40,460 nt of DNA from an uncultured Rickettsiales bacterium (lineage in GTDB: Bacteria; Pseudomonadota; Alphaproteobacteria; Rickettsiales; UBA1997), in assembly GCA_944391025.1 (NCBI GenBank), contig CALXSC010000028.1, forward strand, positions 1 through 40,460, given 5' to 3'. A program made the position numbers and the translations under genes. The stretch's first letter is position 1. Each line of letters starts with the position of its first letter. This document shows, one piece after another, positions 16,968-24,622 of the stretch. The notes beneath the pieces are model-generated. The model saw nothing but the letters and a program-made list of their open reading frames with translations, was not told where the DNA came from and did no database searches.

Positions 16968-17073
16968 GATCAATTAAATAACAAATATTTGTAGACTTTT
17001 AAAATATAAAGTTTAAAATAAAAATCAAGTTTATTATTGCACATAATAAACCACTCATTAGAGATAATGGGGC

Positions 17074-17240
17074 AGCTCGAAAAACTGTTTTACCAAGAAG
17101 CAGCCTGAAAGGGCGGGATTCCATAGGTGGTCCAGACCACTATATATGGGCAGATCCTCCCTTGTGGTTAAAACCTATGGAGCCACTCTTGGTTGGTGTT
17201 TTTCGGATCCCGCCTATTATTTCAAATAATGGGCTTTTTT
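17074..17240 (+). ncRNA. Structured non-coding RNA, copy 1 of a new family
   Basis: No ORF explains this conserved structure. Helix A: CGAAAAAC and ACCAAGA (17078-17085, 17092-17098) pair with TCTTGGT and GTTTTTCG (17187-17193, 17198-17205). Helix B: GGCGGGAT (17112-17119) pairs with ATCCCGCC (17207-17214). Helix C: TCCATAGG (17120-17127) pairs with CCTATGGA (17174-17181). Order A-B-C-C'-A'-B' makes B a pseudoknot with A, or an alternative to it. B' shares its last three bases with the terminator stem. TTGCAC at 17037 and GATAAT at 17063 are possible but widely spaced promoter boxes. The same fold occurs at 32158-32333. Being 167 nt, a rod-shaped 6S RNA is an alternative. Confidence 0.7.
17212..17240 (+). 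terminator. Intrinsic terminator ending RNA copy 1
   Basis: GCCTATTATTT (17212-17222) pairs with AAATAATGGGC (17224-17234, one G-U), followed by six T. Formation competes with helix B for GCC at 17212-17214. Confidence 0.8.
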
Positions 17241-17261
17241 AATAACTTGGGATTTGAATTT

Positions 17262-17381
17262 ATGGACTACATAAAATTCCTTATTTACTCAATAATATTT
17301 TGGGGTGTATTATTTATATTTTGTTGGTTTTATGAACTAATTGACAAAAAAGCAAAAAAGGAGACAAATGACAAACAATAA
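17262..17381 (+). CDS. Small single-pass membrane protein (39 residues)
   Basis: ATG 17262 lies 22 nt after the terminator T tract. The frame encodes one hydrophobic helix (YIKFLIYSIIFWGVLFIFCW) followed by a lysine-rich cytoplasmic tail (DKKAKKETNDKQ). Its last 14 bases overlap the start of the GT2 gene, so translation is probably coupled. Longer starts at GTG/ATG further left lie inside the structured RNA and its terminator and are unlikely. Function is unknown. Confidence 0.5.
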   Translation: MDYIKFLIYSIIFWGVLFIFCWFYELIDKKAKKETNDKQ

Positions 17382-18513
17382 TATCAAGGTCTCCATTATA
17401 GTTCCTATATATAATGTAGAACCCTATTTAAAAAAGTGTTTAGATAGTCTTGTAAATCAAACCATAGCAAACGACATTGAAATAATATGCATAAACGATT
17501 GTTCCCCTGATAATTGTTTAGACATACTTAAAGAATATCAAGAAAAATATAGTGACAGACTAATAAAAATAATAGACCATAAAGAAAACACTGGCGTAGC
17601 AATAGCTAGAAATGATGGTTTAGCAATTGCACAAGGCGAATATTTAGGTTTTGTTGATCCTGATGATTGGGTGGACTTAAACTTTTTTGAAGTGCTGTAT
17701 AATAAAGGAATTGAGAGCGGGGCGGATATTGTTAAGGGGAATTTTAAAAAAATTAAAAATGGGAAAAGAGCTACCATATCTAAACAGAATAAAAATGTTA
17801 AAGAAAATCCTATAAGTTTTATCGGTGCTGGCTGGTGGTCTGCCATCTATAGAAGGGGAATTATAGAAAAAAATAATATAGATTTTCTCAATATTCAAAA
17901 TAGTGAGGATAATGTTTTTTTAACAAAATGTAAATTTTATGCAAATAGAATAGAAGTTTTGGATAATGTTTTTTACTATTATTTTGATAGAAAAAATTCT
18001 CTTACTAAAGATTATTCTGAAAAAAGGATATCTTCAATTATAGAACACGCAAAAATAGTGTCTGATTTTATCAATTCAGTAAACATTCCAAAGGATGATT
18101 ATATATATTATGTTAATTATTTCATAAATGAACTAATTTGGTATTTTGATGCACTTGAATATATTGGGGATATATTTAATCAAAATAATATTATTGATGC
18201 AATATTTAAACTATATGATGTTTGTAAATATAAAAGGGAATATTACAACAAATACTATCAGAATTATACAGATTTTATAGCGAATAAGGATTTTATAAAT
18301 TTTAAAAAATATCTTTCAAATAATTGTTATTTTAAGAAATCTTTTAGAATTTTTAAGTACTTTGTAATTTTAAAAATTAAACATAAGGAGAATAAAAAAT
18401 ATTTTTATCTATTTAATTTTATTCCCATTCTAAAAATTTATAAAGAAAAAAACTTTATAACTCATTATAAACTTTTTGATTTAATAACTTTATTAACAAT
18501 AAAAAACAATTAA
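17368..18513 (+). CDS. Family 2 glycosyltransferase (GT-A fold)
   Basis: Adds sugars to a surface glycan from a nucleotide-sugar donor at the inner membrane face. The N-terminal GT2 domain shows VSIIVPIYNVEPYLKKCLDSL, ICINDCSPDN, NTGVAIARNDGLAIAQGEYLGF and the metal-binding DPDD motif. The C-terminal third is aromatic and basic, and ends with a FYLFNFIPILKIYKEK motif also present in the next gene. ATG 17368 is chosen for its AAGGAG ribosome site 6 nt away; a TTG start 27 bp upstream is less likely. It is the first of three close genes (GT2, GT8, methyltransferase). Confidence 0.9.
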   Translation: MTNNNIKVSIIVPIYNVEPYLKKCLDSLVNQTIANDIEIICINDCSPDNCLDILKEYQEKYSDRLIKIIDHKENTGVAIARNDGLAIAQGEYLGFVDPDDWVDLNFFEVLYNKGIESGADIVKGNFKKIKNGKRATISKQNKNVKENPISFIGAGWWSAIYRRGIIEKNNIDFLNIQNSEDNVFLTKCKFYANRIEVLDNVFYYYFDRKNSLTKDYSEKRISSIIEHAKIVSDFINSVNIPKDDYIYYVNYFINELIWYFDALEYIGDIFNQNNIIDAIFKLYDVCKYKREYYNKYYQNYTDFIANKDFINFKKYLSNNCYFKKSFRIFKYFVILKIKHKENKKYFYLFNFIPILKIYKEKNFITHYKLFDLITLLTIKNN

Positions 18514-18514
18514 T

Positions 18515-19537
18515 ATGACACAAAAAAATATACCAATCTTTTTGGCCAGCAATGATAGATATTCGCCGTTTGTTGCGACTAATATAGCCTCTATATCATA
18601 TAATACAAAATCAAATATTGATTTTTATATTTTAGATAGCGGTATTACTAATTTTAGAAAAAAACAGATATGTGAGCTAAAAAAGAAATTTTCGCATATA
18701 TCTATAGAATTTGTAAAAATAGATTTTAATAATTTCTCTAATTTTAAAACAAATGGACATTTTACTTTGGATATTTATTCAAGGATTTTAATACCAGAAA
18801 TAAAACCAGATTTAGATAGAGCCATATATTTGGATGTTGATACAATTTCTTTGGGCAATATAAACGAATTATACCAGCAAAATTTGGGTGATTATATATT
18901 AGGGGCTGTTCCTGAATACTATAACTTTGATGAGAAAAACGCAATAAAAGAAAGATGTGGTATAGACAAAGAACATAAATATTTTAATTCTGGAGTATTG
19001 CTTATTGATTGTGAAAAATGGAGAAAAAACAAAATAACACAAAAAATTTTGAGTTTAGAAAATGAACTGCATGATAAAATACAATTTCCAGACCAGGATT
19101 TATTAAATAAGTATTTTGAAAATAATTATAGAGATCTTGATATAAAATATAATCTATTAAATGGTCAAATATCTTTTAAGTCTGATAGTCCCATTAAAAT
19201 ACAAAAAAATGTTGATGCAGCAATTCTTGATACGCAAATAAAGCACTTTGAAGGATTGGATAAGCCTTGGATTAATAATGAATCTTTTGGATTAAAAACC
19301 ATATACTTTCATGAATTTTGGTTTTTTGCTAAAATGACAAATTTCTATGATGGTCTATTGAGTGATTTTATAGTTCACAATTTAAAGCAAAATGCATCAG
19401 AAAAACAGGTTCCAATAAGAAAGGAAACTATAAAATTTTTGAAAATAATACCTCTAATAAAAATTAAAAGAAAATTAAATAAGTCAAAAATATATCTATT
19501 TAATTTTATACCGTTATTAACAATAAAAAGTAAGTAA
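18515..19537 (+). CDS. Family 8 glycosyltransferase (LPS-type)
   Basis: GT8 enzymes transfer glucose or galactose to lipopolysaccharide cores. The 340-residue protein has the family opening IPIFLASNDRYSPFVATNIASI, the DxD motif in AIYLDVDTISLGNI (about residues 104-117), YFNSGVLLIDCEKWR and FPDQDLLNKYF. Near the end is KHFEGLDKPW with the conserved HF..KPW. It closes with YLFNFIPLLTIKSK, the same C-terminal tail as the GT2 protein. It starts 1 nt after the GT2 stop. Confidence 0.93.
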   Translation: MTQKNIPIFLASNDRYSPFVATNIASISYNTKSNIDFYILDSGITNFRKKQICELKKKFSHISIEFVKIDFNNFSNFKTNGHFTLDIYSRILIPEIKPDLDRAIYLDVDTISLGNINELYQQNLGDYILGAVPEYYNFDEKNAIKERCGIDKEHKYFNSGVLLIDCEKWRKNKITQKILSLENELHDKIQFPDQDLLNKYFENNYRDLDIKYNLLNGQISFKSDSPIKIQKNVDAAILDTQIKHFEGLDKPWINNESFGLKTIYFHEFWFFAKMTNFYDGLLSDFIVHNLKQNASEKQVPIRKETIKFLKIIPLIKIKRKLNKSKIYLFNFIPLLTIKSK

Positions 19538-19538
19538 T

Positions 19539-20288
19539 ATGAAAAAAATGTTAGCAAATTTAATATGTTGTTTTATTTTTAATAAAAATAAACGTCATAA
19601 TTTTAGAAAAAAATTTATGAACGTAGAAGAGTTTAAAAATTTTTCTTCAATAAATGAATTAACTAAAGGTTTAAAAGATACCAAAGAGATATTTACCCAA
19701 ATATTTAATGAAAACTATTGGGGTGATGATGAGAGCGTTTCGGGACCTGGTTCAAAATTAGAAAATACAAAAAATTTAAGAAAAGAATTGCCTGAAATAA
19801 TTAAAAAATATGGAATAAAATCTATTTTAGATGTTCCGTGCGGTGATATGAATTGGATGAGTAAAGTTGATTTAAGTAATATAAAATATTATGGCTTTGA
19901 CATCGTTGAAGAATTAATAAAAAATAACTCATTAAAATTTACCAATAATAAAAATTATACTTTTCAAGTTGTTGATGCAATAGGTGATGAATTGCCCTGT
20001 GTTGATTTAATTATATGTAGAGATTTAATAATTCATTTTCCATTGGAGGCGATTTATCAACTTTTAAATAATTTTATAAAAAGTGGTTCTAAATATCTTT
20101 TAATTACAGAAACTAAAGGTATTGATGAAAATTTAGAGATTCCATTTGGCTCTTGGACGTACAGGAATTTAAGAAAACCGCCATTTAATCTACCAGAATC
20201 ATTGGTTTTTATTAGGGATCATGAAGCTCAAAGTAATAACTGCGGGATGGCACTTTACAGGTTAAAGGATATTAAAAAATATATTTGA
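19539..20288 (+). CDS. SAM-dependent methyltransferase of the glycan locus
   Basis: A 249-residue class I methyltransferase. SAM motif I is ILDVPCGDMNWM (about residue 97), then YYGFDIVEELI and the acidic motif in CVDLIICRDLIIHFP. A characteristic upstream segment (NYWGDDESVSGPGSKLENT) is known from methyltransferases of surface polysaccharide loci. The basic N-terminus (NKNKRHNFRKKF) resembles a linker common in gut-bacterial glycosyltransferase loci. It lies 1 nt after the GT8 stop and probably methylates the glycan made by its neighbours. Confidence 0.82.
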   Translation: MKKMLANLICCFIFNKNKRHNFRKKFMNVEEFKNFSSINELTKGLKDTKEIFTQIFNENYWGDDESVSGPGSKLENTKNLRKELPEIIKKYGIKSILDVPCGDMNWMSKVDLSNIKYYGFDIVEELIKNNSLKFTNNKNYTFQVVDAIGDELPCVDLIICRDLIIHFPLEAIYQLLNNFIKSGSKYLLITETKGIDENLEIPFGSWTYRNLRKPPFNLPESLVFIRDHEAQSNNCGMALYRLKDIKKYI

Positions 20289-20313
20289 TAACAAAAAATA
20301 ACAAATAACTTTT

Positions 20314-20616
20314 ATGTATCTTAAATATATAAAAGAAATAGTTAAAAATAAAAATATTGTAATGATAGAGGATGAAAAATCAAGTTTGGCTCTTGAAGAT
20401 GGTTTGTTTGGTGAGGCATATAGCATTAAAATGGTATTTTGCCATACAATTAGCAACTCTAATAAATATCATGAAATATTAGAGGAGATTATTAGAATTG
20501 TCTATAAGGATGGTCTAGTATTAATGGCAGTAGAATCATTCTCAACAGCACTTTCATATGATTTGACTGCTCTTGGGTATCAGGTAATTGATATAGGAAT
20601 AAATAATGGTTGCTAG
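20314..20616 (+). pseudogene. Fragment of a GT-D fold (DUF1792) glycosyltransferase
   Basis: The 100-residue frame resembles only the C-terminal half of DUF1792/GT-D enzymes. NIVMIEDEKSSLALEDGLFG corresponds to the family's vivEGe.sRlGvGndLF region. YHEILEEIIRI and DGLVLMAVESFSTALSYDLTALGYQVIDIG correspond to the LiLialGPtA..LAyDL...GyqaiDiGH core. The N-terminal 100 or more residues are missing, the glycine-rich GVGND loop is degraded (LALEDG) and the DIGH histidine is Ile, with a stop soon after. It is probably a relic of a third transferase of this locus. Its end overlaps the convergent uppP gene by 4 bp. Confidence 0.6.
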
Positions 20617-21407
20617 ATAAAATATATACTTGCTATAATTATTGCGCCAAGGACTATTCTGTAATATCCAAAAACATTAAAGTTATGGGTGGAAACATAG
20701 TCTAAAAACCATTTTATAACGGAAATTGATATTAAAAATGTTATTATAAACCCGAATAGCAATATTTTTATGCTGCAATTTTGCAGATAATCTATATTTT
20801 TATATAGGTCATATAGTGTTGCCATTATGGTTATGGGTATAGATAATATAAATGAAAATTCAACGGCGGTTTTTCTGGATAGACCTGACAGCAGTCCTCC
20901 GACTATGGTTGACCCTGAACGTGAAACGCCTGGTACTATTGATAAAATTTGGTATAGTCCAATTTTTAGTGCGCTTGAATTGTTTACTTCGTCTATGGTG
21001 TTAAACTTTGGTTTTTTAAAGTATTTATCTACAAGTAAAAAAGCAATACCGCCAAGTATTAATGATGCTGCGACGATTAATTCTGTATGCAGGTATTCCT
21101 TTATATATTTGTAAAAAGTTATGCCGGACAATGCGCATGGCAAGAGGGCTATTATAAATTTATATGCAAAATTCCTTGAAGCTTTGCTTTTATGCAGTGT
21201 AAATGCAACGCTAAATAGTTTTTTTCTGAAAAATACTATTACTGCAAGTGTAGATGCGAGTTGAATTATAATTCTAAAAATTTCGCTCTCTTGAGTGTTG
21301 TAGTTAATAAAATCACTTGCTATGATTAAATGTCCCGATGATGATACTGGTATAAATTCTGTTAATGCTTGAATTAAAGATAAAATAAATGCTTTTAAGT
21401 ATAACAT
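20613..21407 (-). CDS. uppP: UppP/BacA undecaprenyl-diphosphatase
   Basis: Recycles undecaprenyl diphosphate to the monophosphate carrier for peptidoglycan and surface glycans. The 264-residue membrane protein shows both family signatures: QALTEFIPVSSSGHLI at residues 13-28 and PGVSRSGSTIVGGLLSG at about residues 161-177. Seven or eight hydrophobic helices are visible. It starts with MLYLKAF close to the palindromic element at 21510. The location fits the neighbouring glycosylation genes, which need the same lipid carrier. Confidence 0.96.
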   Translation of the reverse strand: MLYLKAFILSLIQALTEFIPVSSSGHLIIASDFINYNTQESEIFRIIIQLASTLAVIVFFRKKLFSVAFTLHKSKASRNFAYKFIIALLPCALSGITFYKYIKEYLHTELIVAASLILGGIAFLLVDKYFKKPKFNTIDEVNNSSALKIGLYQILSIVPGVSRSGSTIVGGLLSGLSRKTAVEFSFILSIPITIMATLYDLYKNIDYLQNCSIKILLFGFIITFLISISVIKWFLDYVSTHNFNVFGYYRIVLGAIIIASIYFI

Positions 21408-21509
21408 ATTCTCCCATATATAAAACTTTACATTGTATATTTAAAATAACGCCATTAATAAATCAAGATTTTTATTTATTTAAATATTTCATATGTTTGT
21501 GGCATGGGC

Positions 21510-21753
21510 GGGGCGGCCGCAGGACTTTTTTCTGTCAAGGGGAGAGGTCGCGAGAGTTGCTGGTGGTTGATGGTTGGGCTGGTGGATTTGGTAGGGGATG
21601 GTGATGAAAAAAAGTCCCAGAGCCTCCGCTCTGCAGGGATTTTTATTGTTTTTTTTAAGTTGACCACCACTACTTACTCCAATCTCCAATTTTTAAGATT
21701 GTCGGTTTTGGCGGACTTAAAAAAAACAATAAAAATCCCGCTGCGGCCGCCCC
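21510..21753. repeat. Composite palindromic element, copy 2 (most complete)
   Basis: Outer inverted repeat GGGGCGGCCGCAG (21510-21522) / CTGCGGCCGCCCC (21741-21753). Inside, in order: a hairpin with arms GGACTTTTTTC and GAAAAAAGTCC around a G-rich loop; a mini-hairpin CAGAG-CTCTG (near 21619-21634); and a second hairpin whose 25-bp arms (21636-21660 and 21715-21739) are perfectly complementary around a 54-bp loop. The element fills the gap between uppP and the 21867 gene. ORFs through it are artefacts. Confidence 0.88.
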
Positions 21754-21866
21754 TTGGTTCATAAAATCACCGCTATATATTTTATATTTATTAATAAAAA
21801 GAATTTACTTGAAAAAAATAATTGCAAAGAGTATTTTAAACAATATAATAATAAAAATACATCCAT

Positions 21867-22028
21867 ATGGGTATTATTACGGTCATTTATATAATCGCTT
21901 TCTTTATACTTACAATAATTTTATTAATTTCAATTGTAGTTTTAAAAAATGAAAGAGAATTAAATAAAATAAATGAACAATATAATATTGATAAACTAAA
22001 CAACAATAAAAATGAAAAGAAAAAGTAG
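21867..22028 (+). CDS. Small single-pass membrane protein (53 residues)
   Basis: ATG 21867 to TAG 22026-22028. One strong hydrophobic helix (IYIIAFFILTIILLISIVVL) is followed by a polar N/K/E tail ending NNNKNEKKK. The last 17 bases overlap the start of the IalB-like gene, suggesting coupled translation. The overlap style matches the small membrane ORF before the GT2 gene. No family is recognised. Confidence 0.5.
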   Translation: MGIITVIYIIAFFILTIILLISIVVLKNERELNKINEQYNIDKLNNNKNEKKK

Positions 22029-22524
22029 TATATTTTTTTATTTTTTTATTTTTTTATTCGTGGTGCAAAAAGCTTTTGCAGCACAGACTCTTGACGGTAT
22101 CTACTATGATTGGTCTGTTTTTGTCCTGGACGATTTGGGTGAGGAAAAAAAATGCTATATAGCAGCATTTCCAAACAAAACTATTGGGAATTATAAGAAG
22201 GCTAGGGAGCCATATATTTTGATTACAAGATTTCAGGATAAGGGCATAGAAGAAGTAAGTATATATTGTGGCTTTGAATATAAAATTGGTAGTGACATTT
22301 ATTTATCAATAGATGGCAAACAGTTTACAATGTTTACAAAAGACGATATAGCATGGGCTAAAACTAAAGAGCAGGACAAAGAAATAATATCATCACTTTT
22401 AGATGGATTTTTATTGAAAATTAGAGCCGAATCATCAAAGACAGAATATGTTGTTGACGAGTATTCCTTAAAAGGTTTAACCAGAGCCTATAGAAGAATG
22501 AGAGAGCTCTGCAAAAAGAATTAA
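22012..22524 (+). CDS. IalB-like (invasion-associated locus B family) exported protein
   Basis: A 170-residue protein with a clear signal peptide cleaved after KAFA. The mature part follows the IalB layout: an early W with following Cys (YDWSVFVLDDLGEEKKCYIAAF), a central two-strand region (SIYCGFEYKIGSDIYLSIDGKQF) and a late W. It ends with YSLKGLTRAYRRMRELC, matching the family's ysL.Gf..a...C. Three cysteines could form disulfides. IalB proteins are periplasmic and were named from Bartonella red-cell invasion, but are common in free-living alphaproteobacteria, so no virulence role is claimed. Confidence 0.65.
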   Translation: MKRKSSIFFYFFIFLFVVQKAFAAQTLDGIYYDWSVFVLDDLGEEKKCYIAAFPNKTIGNYKKAREPYILITRFQDKGIEEVSIYCGFEYKIGSDIYLSIDGKQFTMFTKDDIAWAKTKEQDKEIISSLLDGFLLKIRAESSKTEYVVDEYSLKGLTRAYRRMRELCKKN

Positions 22525-23153
22525 TTATCCCCATCTATTATTTTAAATAATTCATTCAAAAGTTCGTCCTTTGAATTTATAAAATGAAGCGTATCAAAAT
22601 CTCCAGGACTAAGAGTTCCGCCATCAACTAATTTTTTAAAATTCAATACGTTCGAATAAAAATCTGCCGGATATATAAAAATTGGAAATTCTTCAATTTT
22701 TCCTGTTTTCATTGCAACTAGCGCCTCAAATAATTCATCAAGCGTTCCGGTTCCACCTTTAAAAACTATAATACATTTTGCATAATCCAGCATAAGCGCC
22801 TTTCTAGATTGGAAAGTATCAAATATAAACGATGTGCTCCTATCGCAATATTGCAGCTGCTGCTCCTTTGTTTCATGAGGAAGCAACATAGCCATTCCAG
22901 AAGTTTTTGCACCCAGCTCAAATGCCGGCTTTAACCATGCGGTCATTACAGATGGTCCGCCGCCCGTTATAAAACTAATTTTGTTTCCATTTTTCAAAAT
23001 TCTCTTTGCACATATTTCCGATATTTCTTCAACTTCCTTTATATGCGGATTATCCATAGGCAGTCTAGCGCTTCCGAAGGCTAACAGTCCCTTTGGAAAT
23101 TTATATTTTTCCAAGGTTTGCTTTGCGTTTTTATAGTCTGGCAGGTTGTACAT
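22521..23153 (-). CDS. LOG-family (TIGR00730) Rossmann-fold protein
   Basis: The 210-residue protein belongs to the LOG/lysine-decarboxylase-like family, some of which are cytokinin nucleotide phosphoribohydrolases. It shows FGSARLP, FITGGGPSVMTA (family GGG.G.M) and VFKGGTGTLDELFEAL, which carries the G-G-x-G-T-x-x-E catalytic signature with K in place of the usual first P. Cytoplasmic; physiological substrate unknown, probably nucleotide 5'-monophosphates. It is convergent with the IalB-like gene (4-bp overlap). Confidence 0.88.
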   Translation of the reverse strand: MYNLPDYKNAKQTLEKYKFPKGLLAFGSARLPMDNPHIKEVEEISEICAKRILKNGNKISFITGGGPSVMTAWLKPAFELGAKTSGMAMLLPHETKEQQLQYCDRSTSFIFDTFQSRKALMLDYAKCIIVFKGGTGTLDELFEALVAMKTGKIEEFPIFIYPADFYSNVLNFKKLVDGGTLSPGDFDTLHFINSKDELLNELFKIIDGDN

Positions 23154-23334
23154 TTTTAATATTTTATTTATTAATATAATTACTTTACATCATGAATGTT
23201 AAAAGACAATAAAAATAATATTGTTAATATTTTATATTTTTATCAATAATTATTGACTTTTTAATAAAAATTAGTCAAAATTATAATGAGGTATAGTTTT
23301 TAATTTTAATACGAAAGTCTTTTTTACATATATT

Positions 23335-23703
23335 TTGATAATGATTCTAATTTCTGGCTGTGGTATGATGTTTAAAAATAATCCAACAGATACAAAAGTT
23401 GTGAATAATTCTAATTATAATATAGAAATACTTAATTCTAATTCAAATATTATAGAAAAGTTAGAACCAAATAAAAACATCGTTATATCACAAAAACAAT
23501 CTATAATGATAAAGTCTGAGGATGGCAAAATTTGTAAAGTTCCTAGAAATACTAATGGAGAAGTTGTTGCAGCCGATGTGCTTGCAAGTTTATTTATACC
23601 TGTATGGCCAATTTCAATTCCATTGATTTGGATTATTGATACATCTGGGGGTTATCTAAGAGATAACGTTCCATATGTTGAAGTTTCTCAATGTTTAAAA
23701 TAA
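23335..23703 (+). CDS. Small lipoprotein with doubtful start codon
   Basis: The mature part follows a good lipobox (LISGC, Cys9 of the TTG-started frame). TTG 23335 or ATG 23341 would leave only 8 or 6 residues before the cysteine, too short for a signal peptide. The frame stays open upstream through KVFFTYILIMILISGC, an excellent signal, preceded by ACG at 23311 where ATG is expected. The mature protein is about 114 residues with a late hydrophobic segment (FIPVWPISIPLIWII). No family is recognised. Confidence 0.65.
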   Translation: MIMILISGCGMMFKNNPTDTKVVNNSNYNIEILNSNSNIIEKLEPNKNIVISQKQSIMIKSEDGKICKVPRNTNGEVVAADVLASLFIPVWPISIPLIWIIDTSGGYLRDNVPYVEVSQCLK

Positions 23704-23724
23704 TAAAAACGTTATTCTATTAAT

Positions 23725-23765
23725 AAAAGGTTAATTAAATTAATAATTAACCTTTTATTTTTTGA
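23725..23765. terminator. Bidirectional intrinsic terminator
   Basis: AAAAGGTTAATTA (23725-23737) and TAATTAACCTTTT (23744-23756) form a perfect 13-bp stem with T-rich flank on the plus side and A-rich flank on the other. It separates the convergent lipoprotein and rubrerythrin genes. Confidence 0.8.
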
Positions 23766-23780
23766 TAAACTATTTAGATA

Positions 23781-24362
23781 TTAGAATAATTCATCGTTAA
23801 CTTCAATGAAGTAGCCCTGTTCATGGCCGCATGCAGGACAGATTTTTGGAGCGTCCTTTGAAGTGATGTGATAGCCGCAGTTAGTGCATTTCCATATAAC
23901 TAAATCATTTTTCTTTAGAAGGGTTTGAGTTTCAACTTCTTTTAGAAGTTTTTCAAATCTTTTCTCGTGGTAAACTTCAGCTTTTCCAATGTTTTCCATA
24001 GCGGCAGCTATAACTGGAAAACCCTCTTCTTTTGCAATTTTTGCAAATTCAGGATACATGATTGTATTTTCTTCATGCTCGCCGTTCATAGCTTCCATTA
24101 GGTTTTCAGCAGTTGTGCCGATTCTTCCTGCAGGATAAGTTGCTGTAATTTCAAGCTCACCGCCTTCTTCTAGGAATTTAAAAAGTCTTTCAGCATGTTC
24201 TTTTTCGTGGTTTGCTGTTTCTAAGAATACTGCTGCAATTGCTTCGTATCCTTCTTTTTTAGCTGTAGATGCAAAAAATGTGTATCTATTTCTTGCCTGT
24301 GATTCACCGGCAAAAGCCTTTAATAAATTTTCTCTAGTCTTTGTACCCATTAAAGATACCAT
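23781..24362 (-). CDS. Rubrerythrin (peroxide-reducing di-iron protein)
   Basis: Reduces hydrogen peroxide in anaerobes and microaerophiles. The 193-residue protein has the di-iron four-helix domain (ENLLKAFAGESQARNRY, ETANHEKEHAERL, a central EHEENTIMYPEFA and EVYHEKRFEKLL). It ends in a rubredoxin-like domain with two CxxC pairs (CTNCG, CPACG). An AGAGG ribosome site 5 nt before ATG 24362 supports the longer start (MVSLMGTKT). The presence of this enzyme suggests low-oxygen growth. Confidence 0.95.
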   Translation of the reverse strand: MVSLMGTKTRENLLKAFAGESQARNRYTFFASTAKKEGYEAIAAVFLETANHEKEHAERLFKFLEEGGELEITATYPAGRIGTTAENLMEAMNGEHEENTIMYPEFAKIAKEEGFPVIAAAMENIGKAEVYHEKRFEKLLKEVETQTLLKKNDLVIWKCTNCGYHITSKDAPKICPACGHEQGYFIEVNDELF

Positions 24363-24536
24363 ATATACCTCTTTTTTGTTATTATTATTTAATTTTTAAC
24401 TATATATAGTACTATATCTAATTGTCAAGAATTTTTATAAAATAATTATTTTATATCGAAAAATTTAATATTACAAATAGTTTAAAAATTATATAAACCA
24501 ATAGAAAATAATAAAAAGACTATATAAAAAAGAAGA

Positions 24537-24620
24537 ATGTTAAAATATTTTACTTGCTTTTTTATTTTAATTTCAATACCTATAGTATTAACGTTTATAA
24601 AACAAATTAGAGTTATTTGA
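24537..24620 (+). CDS. 27-residue hydrophobic leader ORF before lysS
   Basis: ATG 24537, preceded by AGAAG, encodes MLKYFTCFFILISIPIVLTF and seven more residues. It stops two bases before the lysS ATG, so ribosomes ending here could reinitiate on lysS. No lysine run or terminator suggests classic attenuation. It may be a small membrane protein or chance. Confidence 0.3.
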   Translation: MLKYFTCFFILISIPIVLTFIKQIRVI

Positions 24621-24622
24621 CA

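Noticed and set aside
17074..17240. Assignment to SRP RNA or an HDV-like ribozyme
   Set aside because: AAGAAGCAGCC resembles the SRP loop, but the GNRA-capped tip is absent and a clear ffs exists at 37126. HDV-like helix order is similar, but helix A is far too long and no P4 or catalytic C region is seen. 6S RNA remains open.
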